DNA from: Hemibagrus wyckioides
Lineage: Eukaryota; Chordata; Actinopteri; Siluriformes; Bagridae
Assembly (NCBI RefSeq): GCF_019097595.1
Contig: NC_080711.1
Location: 22,034,928 to 22,098,927, forward strand
Length of the DNA stretch: 64,000 bases
Direction of reading: 5' to 3'
The notes beneath the pieces are model-generated. The model ran no database searches, had not been told where the DNA came from, and saw only the letters and a program-made list of their open reading frames with translations. Both the position numbers and the translations under genes were made by a program. Below, piece by piece: positions 1 to 9,008 of this stretch (within the stretch, counting starts at the first letter, position 1; each line of letters begins with the position of its first letter).

Positions 1-27
1 ACAGTGTTTTATCCCATTACAAAAACC
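1..27 (+). other. 3' recombination signal of a DH segment cut by the window edge
   Basis: The window opens inside a heptamer (acagtg, first base missing). A 12-base spacer (7-18) and a consensus nonamer acaaaaacc (19-27) follow. The arrangement and flank match the complete DH signal at 777-804, so a DH segment should end just left of base 1. V(D)J recombinase uses such a 12-spacer signal to join D to a 23-spacer JH. Confidence 0.8.
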
Positions 28-199
28 TGTTGCAGAAATTGAAGTCATGTGCATATTAAAAAGCATGTTTGAATTTAACATTTGAGAGAATCGTTACTAT
101 TTTAGATCACAAGATATTCTAAGGCATTCACACATGATGCAAGACGCAACAGGTGCTAGGATAAGAGTTTAAAATAATACATTTTAAAGGAAGAATAGT

Positions 200-640
200 C
201 ACAAGAGTGCAGCAATAAAATCCACCTGTTTCCAGCACAATATCAGTCACAAAGATGTAGCACAGAAACAACATGGAATGCCCTTACACAAAGTCTAGGG
301 CTAACAAGTCCAAATGGGTAATCTAAATGCCAGGTGATCAACAGTCCAAACAAACAGCAAACAACACAACAAAGAGCAGGCAGAGGCAGAGGCAAAATAG
401 AAATAGGCAGGGTCGAAACAGGCAGGGATAAAACACTCTGGAAAAAGGCAGGATGACTCAACAGCACAAGGCAAGGGAGACCATCTGGTGAGGGAGTTTG
501 CTGATGGCGTGCTTATATAGCACCGGAGTGCACAAAATGGCAGCTGACCCAGAAGCACAACGTTCAAGATCACCGCCAACCCGGAAGTGAGTGCTGTGGT
601 GTTGCGAACCCGGAAGTACCCATAATTTCAACGAGCATGC
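200..640. repeat. Unassigned GC-richer insert between two DH units
   Basis: The sequence on either side (1-160 and 781-910) is a duplicated DH flank. This block is richer in GC and purines and differs in composition from the AT-rich neighbourhood. It may be a dispersed element, but I find no terminal repeats or convincing coding motif. Short open frames across it do not resemble a known protein. Confidence 0.3.
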
Positions 641-726
641 TGACAAGGATGTACTTATTTTTTGACAATGAATGCTGCCAATTCTGGTGGGTGAGTGTAA
701 CATGTTGTCAGTTATCATATGTGAGT

Positions 727-735
727 TGTTTTTGT
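727..735 (+). other. 5' DH nonamer
   Basis: tgtttttgt matches the nonamer consensus ggtttttgt at 8 of 9 positions. It lies 12 bases before the heptamer cactgtg at 748-754. Confidence 0.85.
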
Positions 736-754
736 AATGAGGTGCATCACTGTG

Positions 755-776
755 TATATAGTAGCTATGGTTGGGG
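755..776 (+). other. IGHD segment (DH): Immunoglobulin heavy-chain diversity (DH) segment
   Basis: A 22-base segment lies between two inverted perfect heptamers: cactgtg (748-754) and cacagtg (777-783). Each heptamer is followed outward by a 12-base spacer and a good nonamer (727-735 and 796-804, the latter acaaaaacc). This double 12-spacer layout is diagnostic of a DH segment and satisfies the 12/23 rule with the JH signals downstream. One reading frame gives YSSYGW, the Tyr/Ser/Gly-rich type usual in CDR-H3; another gives YIVAMVG; the third has a stop. The segment would be rearranged to JH in developing B cells. It is the last DH I can find before the JH cluster. Confidence 0.93.
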
Positions 777-804
777 CACAGTGTTTTATGCCATTACAAA
801 AACC
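777..804 (+). other. 3' recombination signal of the DH segment (12-base spacer)
   Basis: Heptamer cacagtg (777-783), spacer 784-795, nonamer acaaaaacc (796-804). All consensus positions are met. Confidence 0.93.
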
Positions 805-3800
805 TGCTGCAGAAACTGAAGTCATGTGCATATTACAAATCATGTGAGAAAATCATTTGAGATAATCTTTAATATTTTAGAACACAAGCTATTCTAAAGC
901 ATTCACACATGATGTATACCCATATTTTATAAAAACCTGTATCACAAAAACATTAGTGAATTAATAGAGAGGATTGTTGAATAGTAAAAGAATTTAACCC
1001 TACAGCAGTCTTGAGGAAGTTTACAATTACAAATAATTTAGTTCAAGAGAAAATAAGTTTATGTAGTTTTTGTTTGATCTGGCTTTTATCACAGAAGCCT
1101 GAATTTTGGATTAGATTTTAGCTTTACACAATAAACATACAATAACATTGTGTACTTTTTGTTCTTTTTTTAAATACAATCAAAGTTTCCTAAAAGATTC
1201 TACCTACAGGTAAGTTTTTAAGAGGAAACCAGAGATCCTGAAATAAATCCATCAGGGAAGGACATGGGGAGATCAATGGAGACATCAGCCCATTTTCAAG
1301 ATCAAACTCGGGGTAGCTACTCTAACTACAATTGCCTTTGGATATGAATGAGTTTATGAATCTAGGTGTGTTTCCCTGTAATGGATAAGCATCTAGAGTG
1401 GATTTCTCCAGATCTCTAATTAGATACTAACTCTGAAAATTATGAATTATTGTCTATACATAATTGTTCCTAATTAAGTATAGAGTGGACTCTAGAATAT
1501 CATTATAAACACCCAATTCATTATAAAATATTTTGTATGGAATGTTAAAAACATGATCTTACACCAAAATACTAGTGATTTATTTTTCATAATTTTCTCC
1601 GCTGTCACAAGTATTATGCATACATTGATAAAAATAGGAAAGTCAGCCTTCTCTTCTGCTTTTGTAGTGCATAAAAGACACTAAAAGATTGTGTAAGATA
1701 TTAAACTCAAACTTTAGCAAACTTAGGAAAATACTCATAATAATATCTCAATATACACTAGTCCTTTATATTATTTCTAACAACCTTCAAAACATTTACT
1801 AAAAAATCATTGATATTTACTCTTGTTATACACATTCTAAAATAAATCCTAAAATATTAATATCACCATACTTATGTTCTGGACCAATAAACATTTAAAA
1901 CAACAAAATGTTATGTGGTGCTAAGATGGCAAGCTCACTAGGTTATTTATGTGATATTAAGGGGTATGCCGGAAACTAAAGACTCTGTTCTTTATGATGC
2001 AGGTGTTTCCTGATGAAGCCTGTAAGCACCAACTGGAGCACCAAGGACCAAAAATTATATACAGGGTGCCGGCAGAATTATTAGTACCCTTACTTTATGG
2101 TCATTATGCCATGCATATAATCCAATTCTGGGATAAGGAAAAAACACAAACATTAACATCACCCCAGAATAACATTTTCAACATCCCTGGAAATATTGCC
2201 AACTTTACTTTGTGGAGATTAAGACGTGTGAAACAACATATTAAGTGGGAACACGGATTTGAATAATAGCTAATAGTTTGAATAACAGGGCCATGGCTAG
2301 ACATAATAAAGAACTAGGTACCCTCCCCAATGGTCAGCTATCCTGCTGACCCAACAACATAACATGCAACACAAAACAAATAACTCTGTGAGTCCTCAGC
2401 TGAGCCCATGGTAGCTTCCTGGGGCTGATGACAGAAACAGCACATCACCACATCAATGGGTCTGCTCACCAACAGTGGTGCTTTGTTTTTGAACAAAACA
2501 GATTTTTGTCTTTTAACTGAACAAATCATTCTCGTTCACTTCCATGGACTGACTCATATTCCTTGGACTGGCTGTCCAGCCCAGCCTTTACCTGATAGCA
2601 GAAGAGTGTGAGCTGTGGAAGAGTATGTCAGTGGTTGGACCTATTGAATGAATATGCCCCTTACTGAATGAGACTTTGTGTTTAGTCTGAGTTCAAAGCA
2701 GTACTGATTATAAACAAACTGGGACATCTGGTTCAGTATGAGCTAGTTTTTGTGAACAATTTGAACAAACTGAGATATTTGTGCTATAAAATGAACAAAA
2801 TGAATGAAGTATGTAAATGAACAAGGATCTGCTGACCCCTTGATGTTTGTTCAGTTCACCAGTAGAAGATAAAAGGGTCCTCCAGAATATATCTTCTATA
2901 TTATCTATTATATATATATAGTTTCTATTCTTTCTTCCTGTCCAGAAACATGCTGGCAACACAAGTTGTGAATGGGTGTGGCTGTGTGTGAATGGTGCCC
3001 TGTGTAAGTACTATTCAGTTACAGATAATGTCCACAATTTTATTAAAGTATTTTTACAGTAACTGGAATGGATGTAACATTGGATATACATCGCCCACCA
3101 AACCATCAAAACCACCTTTGTCCACCCTCTTTGACAAACTTGCTAAATAGACCATGAAAGAGAGACACTTTTTTTATGAGGACCATAATGATTAAATGAT
3201 TAAATGAATGGCAAAACAGTGTAAAAAGAAAACCCTATGACTTCTTACATACTGGCATTGAGTGTGTGTCCGCCCCCTCCTCCTTTTTTTCCCTTTTTTT
3301 CCTTTCTTTTTTTTTTGCAAGTTTACTTCTATTAACAGCTGCTTTCAATTTTGTTGCACAGCTAGACCCCCACAAGTTTGCGAAACTGACACAACTGTGC
3401 TAGAAGTCAATCTACATACTGTATCCCGGAACACAAGTTCTTTAAACACAACACTGCTGCTGATTGAGAATATTGCTGCGTTTCACTTCTAAAACATGGA
3501 TAGCACCATGGTCATCTCCTTAAGCCAGCTAATTTGAATGAAATTTTCCTTCTCTAATAGTGAACAGGATAGTGATTGTTTTAACTCTAACAAGCAAATT
3601 TGTTTGTATGTTGATTGATCTAAAGCAAATGCTTGGATATATAGCATTATTTAAAGGTAAGAAGTGCTGCTTTATGACCTGGTAGTTGATGAGTAGGAAT
3701 TTCAATTTGAGGGGGGCATTGTACTGGTTAGATGAGAGAAATGGCAGCCTGCAGTTAAATACAACATATCCAGACATTCTTCTCCTGCTTGTGATGAACT

Positions 3801-4220
3801 GAATGACTGTACATCTTGGCCTGAGCATATAGTATTGCTTACTGCTGATTGTGCATGTCTGATTTAAATGTGTAAACTGACTTTAAAATATTTTTTACCA
3901 TATTTTTTTCTTGTTCTTCCACCAATCCACACAGTCATGTATCAAATGTGTTTATTGACTTTCATCAGTTCAGCCTTCAGAAACCAAGTCATAACAATTT
4001 TGACTTCATGAATCATTTCTAATTAAAGTTCTTAACTAAAAATGGGATATTCCAAAAATAACTAATCAATTAGTAATAACTAATTATGTATCACTAAATA
4101 TTATAGACAATAAATTATTATGTTTTAATTCATTGCTATATAATAAATTGAGTAAAATGAAGTACAGTGAAAGTTTGGTGGAAAAAATTACACACTGGAC
4201 ATATTGCAGGTACAGTTGTT
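805..4220. other. DH-JH intergenic region, no gene seen
   Basis: About 3.4 kb of AT-rich DNA. I found no further DH signal pair, no VH exon and no constant-region domain. Short open frames (for example 1994-2266) have no recognisable domain. 805-910 repeats the DH flank seen at 28-160. 3280-3320 is a pyrimidine tract. Confidence 0.5.
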
Positions 4221-4258
4221 GGTTTTTGCACTATTGTTCTGATGTATTAACCAACGTG

Positions 4259-4309
4259 ATGTCTACTTCGACTACTGGGGAAAAGGAACTCAAGTGACTG
4301 TGACCTCAG
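4259..4309 (+). other. IGHJ: JH1 joining segment
   Basis: The recombination signal is nonamer ggtttttgc (4221-4229), a 22-base spacer and a weak heptamer caacgtg (4252-4258, 5 of 7). The coding part reads VYFDYWGKGTQVTVTS and ends in a donor gtaagt at 4310, leaving one base of the next codon (phase 1). It is the most 5' JH and has the least canonical heptamer. Confidence 0.88.
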
Positions 4310-4528
4310 GTAAGTGCTCTAGTTTTGTTGAGAATGGGGACTTTTTTTTATTAATAAACAAAAACCGAACTTCACAAATATTCGAAAACCATCGAAGCAC
4401 GTGAACTGTGAAATGGGGCAAAACTGCCCAAGTAGTCCGTAAAAGGTAGAGTAGAATTAGTGACCGCTGTGCAGAAACAGCCCATTGAGGGGATTTTGTA
4501 CAAAGAATCGGCCAATTTATTCACTGTG

Positions 4529-4579
4529 ACAACTACTTTGACTACTGGGGAAAAGGAACTTCAGTGACCGTGACTTCAG
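4529..4579 (+). other. IGHJ: JH2 joining segment
   Basis: Nonamer ggattttgt (4491-4499), 22-base spacer, perfect heptamer cactgtg (4522-4528). The frame reads YFDYWGKGTSVTVTS, with donor gtaaga at 4580 and phase 1. Confidence 0.92.
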
Positions 4580-4707
4580 GTAAGATTACATTTATTACAC
4601 AGATTTAATATGACCTAAAAATTACAGTTTTAGAAAATATATTTGTGTGCTCGAACCGCTTCTGGTCCGTATATTGTATGAGTAGTACGGTAAACCGTAA
4701 CACTGAC

Positions 4708-4762
4708 TACTACGGTGTTTTTGATTACTGGGGAAAAGGAACGATGGTGACTGTGACCTCAG
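4708..4762 (+). other. IGHJ: JH3 joining segment
   Basis: Nonamer gtatattgt (4669-4677), 23-base spacer, heptamer cactgac (4701-4707). The heptamer has lost the usual TG end. The frame reads YYGVFDYWGKGTMVTVTS, with donor gtaagt at 4763. The altered heptamer may lower its use. Confidence 0.88.
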
Positions 4763-5007
4763 GTAAGTGCTCGAGTTTTGTTGGTTTATTGTGAATGGGG
4801 ACTTTTTTTTATTAATAAACAAAAACCGAACAAATATTCCACAAAAAACTCCACAAATATTCGAAAAACATCGAAGCACGTGAACTGTGAAATGGGGCAA
4901 AACTGCCCAAGTAGTCCATAAAAGTTAGAGTAGAATTAGTGACCGCTGTGCAGAAACAGCCCATTGAGGAGATTTCGAATAGAGAATCGGCCAGTTTACT
5001 CACTGTG

Positions 5008-5072
5008 CTACTACTACAGCTACAGTTACTTTGACTACTGGGGAAAAGGAACTTCAGTGATCGTGACTTCAG
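5008..5072 (+). other. IGHJ: JH4 joining segment, long and Tyr-rich
   Basis: Perfect heptamer cactgtg (5001-5007), but the nonamer (about 4970-4978, agatttcga) is degenerate compared with its duplicate before JH2. The 65-base segment encodes YYYSYSYFDYW followed by GKGTSVIVTS. It is the longest JH and carries T to I in the usual TVT strand. The donor is gtacga at 5073. Confidence 0.88.
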
Positions 5073-5206
5073 GTACGATTACATTTATTACACAGATTTA
5101 ATATGACCTAAAAAATTTTTACACAGTTTTAGAAAATATATTTGTGTGCTCGTACCGCTTCTGGTCCGTATATTGTATGAGTAGTACGGTAAACCGTAAC
5201 ACTGTG

Positions 5207-5260
5207 ACTACGGTGCTTTTAGTTACTGGGGAAAAGGAACGATGGTGACTGTGACTTCAG
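5207..5260 (+). other. IGHJ: JH5 joining segment
   Basis: Nonamer gtatattgt (5168-5176), 23-base spacer, heptamer cactgtg (5200-5206). It reads YGAFSYWGKGTMVTVTS, donor gtacga at 5261. First of three tandem 188-base units. Confidence 0.92.
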
Positions 5261-5394
5261 GTACGATTACATTTATTACACAGATTTAATATGACCTAAA
5301 AAAAATTTACACAGTTTTAGAAAATATATTTGTGTGCTCGTACCGCTTCTGGTCCGTATATTGTATGAGTAGTACGGTAAACCGTAACACTGTG

Positions 5395-5448
5395 ACTACG
5401 ATGCTTTTGATTACTGGGGAAAAGGAACGATGGTGACTGTGACTTCAG
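5395..5448 (+). other. IGHJ: JH6 joining segment
   Basis: Nonamer gtatattgt (5356-5364), 23-base spacer, heptamer cactgtg (5388-5394). It reads YDAFDYWGKGTMVTVTS, donor gtacga at 5449. Exactly 188 bases after JH5. Confidence 0.92.
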
Positions 5449-5582
5449 GTACGATTACATTTATTACACAGATTTAATATGACCTAAAAATTTTTTACAC
5501 AGTTTTAGAAAATATATTTGTGTGCTCGAACCGCTTCTGGTCCGTATATTGTATGAGTAGTACGGTAAACCGTAACACTGTG

Positions 5583-5636
5583 ACTACGGTGCTTTTGATT
5601 ACTGGGGAAAAGGAACGATGGTGACTGTGACTTCAG
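5583..5636 (+). other. IGHJ: JH7 joining segment
   Basis: Nonamer gtatattgt (5544-5552), 23-base spacer, heptamer cactgtg (5576-5582). It reads YGAFDYWGKGTMVTVTS, donor gtaaga at 5637. Last of the 188-base tandem units. Confidence 0.92.
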
Positions 5637-5978
5637 GTAAGAAATGAAAACCAAGCCACTATAGAATTTTCTCCTTATTTGTAATAATTTTATTGTAACA
5701 GTTTGAGTCTATGTAGCAGTTTATATCCATCAATTCACATGTTTAGAAAACGTTAAACGAAGATGGGGGTTCAGCGACAGCACTTCATTTAAAATAGAAA
5801 AAAATCATCTTTAATTCATTTAATGTTTTTTTTATTACTTGTTCTTAAAAAAAACAGCGTCGATATGCTTTAGGTTTTAAGTTTTTGTGAAGGACGTTTA
5901 GACATTATCAGTAATACTTCGATAAATCGGACAGTCAGGTCTTTTTGAACGATGGCAGAATAGATTTAAGTCACTGTG

Positions 5979-6029
5979 ACTACCCTTTTGACTACTGGGG
6001 AAAAGGAACGATGGTCACCGTTACTTCTG
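5979..6029 (+). other. IGHJ: JH8 joining segment
   Basis: Nonamer tctttttga (5940-5948, 6 of 9), 23-base spacer, heptamer cactgtg (5972-5978). It reads YPFDYWGKGTMVTVTS, donor gtaaga at 6030. Its flanks are not part of the JH2-JH7 duplications. Confidence 0.9.
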
Positions 6030-6472
6030 GTAAGACAAGCATCTTATTCGTGCCGTTACACGAACATTAATTCTTTTTGACATTTTTTTTGGAAAATCGA
6101 AATAAATTGCTGACTTGATTCCCAGAATTTAACATTAGCCAGTAAAACTCTTAGAAACGCTTAACGCAATATAACGCTTCAAGTTCCTTTGAAACTTTAA
6201 AAGATTTTTAAATTGAAGGTTTTTAGTTAGTTTTAGTACAGATAATAATGTTGCTAAAATCCTACAAGACTGCGTTTTTCCGCTAAAAACATCAAATTAT
6301 TATTATTTTTTTTTAAATAAGCGTTAGGTCTATTTTTTATGTTTATAAGTTCTCTATTTGGTTGCATCTATTCATTTTAATGATGTGCGTCCAAAGCGCT
6401 ATAATATTACTGATGTAGTTTAATGTAGTATAGATTAGTGTATTGTGGTGTGCTGTAAACTTGAGCACTGTG

Positions 6473-6525
6473 TAACTGGGGTTTTGACTACTGGGGAAAA
6501 GGCACACTTGTCACCGTAACAAGCG
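6473..6525 (+). other. IGHJ: JH9 joining segment
   Basis: Perfect heptamer cactgtg (6466-6472). No good nonamer sits at exactly 22-23 bases; the best nonamer-like run is gtgtattgt at 6438-6446, with a 19-base spacer. It reads NWGFDYWGKGTLVTVTS with donor gtaagt at 6526. It is the JH nearest Cmu, and its AGC serine codon differs from the TCA/TCT of the others. Confidence 0.88.
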
Positions 6526-6860
6526 GTAAGTAAATTCAGCGCTTTTACCGTAATCTTTATTTCTTTGCTAATAATGCGATATTTAATGGTCTAAATTGTA
6601 CATCTAAAAACACGGACGTTAAAAGGTAATTACATAATATTTTGTGAGACGGTTATATTGAAAGTAAGTGAATTATTATTCTTAAAAAAATAATCTGAAG
6701 AAAATCCTGAAAAGTAATTCGAGTGTTTTTCTTATGGTAATAATTTACAAATCATTATTATTATTAATTTAAACTTCTTTGTCTGCTTAGAATTGGTCAG
6801 TTGGTTCAAGTATCTTAGATTTTAAAAGATTCAATATACTGTATATTGCTTACATCTGTC

Positions 6861-6865
<5 letters not shown>

Positions 6866-6931
<66 letters not shown>
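6866..6931. repeat. (ATT)n microsatellite
   Basis: About 22 ATT units in the JH-Cmu intron. Confidence 0.95.
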
Positions 6932-7332
6932 GTTTAAAAAAATATCAATACCCTCAGCAAATCGTTCCGAATTTGTTTTACGACAAAAAATTGTATTTAT
7001 TATAATATTACAAATGCGTTCTCAAATAATAAGTTTTATTGGTTAAAAATTTTATGTTAGTTTTAATTGTCTCACGTTTGAAATTTTTGAATAATTCTTA
7101 TCTTAAGAAAACGAATTAAATCGTATGAAATGGGCGGGTTTAGTGATCGTACTCGTTTCGTTTAATTTCTATTAATGTAAAATAGTACTTATATTGCGTT
7201 TTTATGCTCAATATGAATCAGTTAGTTCAAGTACCTTAATGATCTTGATTTTTTTTTTAATAACAAAAAGCACCGTTAGATTATGCAGATTATGATACTG
7301 TGCTTATGAGTTGGTACGTCTGTCAGTTTTTA

Positions 7333-7335
<3 letters not shown>

Positions 7336-7391
<56 letters not shown>
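7336..7391. repeat. (ATT)n microsatellite
   Basis: A second ATT tract in a diverged copy of the same local context as 6866-6931. Confidence 0.95.
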
Positions 7392-7696
7392 GATCCAAAT
7401 TTGTTTTGCGACAAGAAATTGCATTTATAATAATAACGGGGTTTTACAAATATGTTTTAAATGAAGAAAAAAAATCAAGTTTTATTAGTTTAAATTTTTC
7501 AGGTAGTTTTAATTGTCTCATATTTGAACATTTGGAACCATTCTTTGCTTAAGAGAACAAATTGAACTGTAAGAAATGTGCGGGTTTGGAGTCGGTTAAA
7601 GTACTTTAACGACATAGAAAACCTGATTATATACTGAATATACTGTAGTGATGAGTTCATATTCTGCTTTTGTCTGTCAGCATTAGTAGAAGTGGT

Positions 7697-7740
<44 letters not shown>

Positions 7741-8202
7741 TAAATATGTAAATTGGCCGATTTCAATGTAATAATTTTACATTACACAATCATTTTTAAT
7801 GTTTAATTAAAAAACAGTCGGTCTAACCTTCAGTAAATGCTTCCGAATCTGTTTTGCGACAATAAATTGTGTTTATTATAATATCGGTGTTTGTTTGTTT
7901 GTTTGTTTGTTTGTTTTTACAAATGCGTTCTTAAAAGAAAACGTCAAGTTTTATTAGTTTAGATATTTCATTGTATATTATTCCATAATATTCCATTTTA
8001 TTGGTTGTAACTGTCGCGTGTTTGAAAGTTTGGAACAATTCGTAGCTAACGAGAACGAATTGAATCGTAAGAAATGGGCGGGTTTAGTGATCGTACCCAT
8101 TTTCCCCACAACCTCAGTCGTCTGAAATGCAATGGTTGAAAACTGCGCACGTTTGTTTGAGCGTGAGGTGAGAACGAGTTTATAATGATATGCGTTGTAT
8201 GC

Positions 8203-8319
8203 ACGTATGTATGTATGTATGTATGTATGTATGTATGTGTGTATGTATGTGTGTGTGTATGTATGTGTGTATATGTGTGTGTATGTATGTATGTATGTAT
8301 GCATGTATGTGTGTATGTA

Positions 8320-8372
<53 letters not shown>

Positions 8373-8374
8373 AT
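8203..8374. repeat. (TATG)n/(TG)n microsatellite
   Basis: About 170 bases of TATG repeats interrupted by TG runs. Open frames across it on both strands are low-complexity artefacts. Confidence 0.95.
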
Positions 8375-8663
8375 GATTATTGCTGTTATATCTCTGAATG
8401 AAACCAATGATTAATAATTATTATTGGTGAAGTCTGAACAATGATATGTTTATTAAATATATGATTATTAATAATTGGTAGGCTACTTACACGGTGAGTA
8501 AAATTTAGTGTATAATATATAATATTGTATAATATACAGGTTTGGTATCAGATTAGAAAGGGGGAAATCTAGTTTTCCAACAGGAAATGCTGAGTGCCAA
8601 AAATAAAAATCAAGTCTATTCTTTGCTTCCAGACACAGAGATCCAGAGTTGGTTGGTACACTG

Positions 8664-8700
<37 letters not shown>

Positions 8701-8702
8701 AG

Positions 8703-9008
8703 CTGTGCAAGGCCCCCCGCAGTCCCTGTTTCCACTTTGGCAGTGCGACCCGTCCAAGGACGGTTACATCACTCTTGGCTGTGTCACTCGCGATTTGGCC
8801 TCCGCCGACGGACTGACCTTCAGTTGGAAAGATCCCAGCGGGAACGCGATAACCGACGTCGTGCAATACCCGGCGGTGCGTGCGAACGGAGGTTATACCT
8901 CTGTGAGCCACGTGCGCGTCAAGTTTGCCGAATGGGACCAGCAGAAGCAGTACAAGTGCAAAGTCGAAAACAGCAAAGGAGAAAAGGAAGCGCCCTTGAG
9001 AAAGCCAG
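8703..9008 (+). CDS. ighm: Cmu1 exon
   Basis: The acceptor lies at the end of a (CTAT)n repeat (..ctatag). The exon begins [15 protein letters not shown] and has the Cys of the B strand (TLGCVTRD), the core Trp (LTFSWKD) and the F-strand Cys (YKCKVEN). The early Cys in LWQC is placed to pair with the light chain. Donor gtaggc at 9009. As in other teleosts, this exon should splice either to Cmu2 or to Cdelta1, giving IgM or the chimeric Cmu1-IgD chain. Confidence 0.96.

Larger units (their letters stand above)
6526..8702 (+). other. JH9-Cmu1 intron with microsatellites
   Basis: This 2.2-kb intron holds (ATT)n at about 6866-6931 and 7336-7391, (AAT)n at about 7700-7735, (GTTT)n at about 7890-7914, a long (TATG)/(TG) tract at about 8203-8374, and (CTAT)n at 8667-8702. 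I see no switch-type repeat arrays beyond these, as expected because fish do not class-switch. A short family of diverged repeats recurs between the (ATT)n tracts. Confidence 0.75.

Noticed and set aside
1994..2266. 90-residue open frame upstream of JH, considered as a VH or constant exon
   Set aside because: No Ig cysteine pattern, no signals, no splice context.
6846..7046. Poly-Ile reading frame
   Set aside because: Produced by the (ATT)n microsatellite.
8180..8414. Long reading frames of Tyr/Val/Cys/Met repeats on both strands
   Set aside because: Produced by the (TATG)/(TG) microsatellite; no gene context.
6526..8702. Switch-region-like repeats before Cmu
   Set aside because: The repeats are plain microsatellites, without GAGCT/GGGGT-type switch motifs, and fish do not class-switch.
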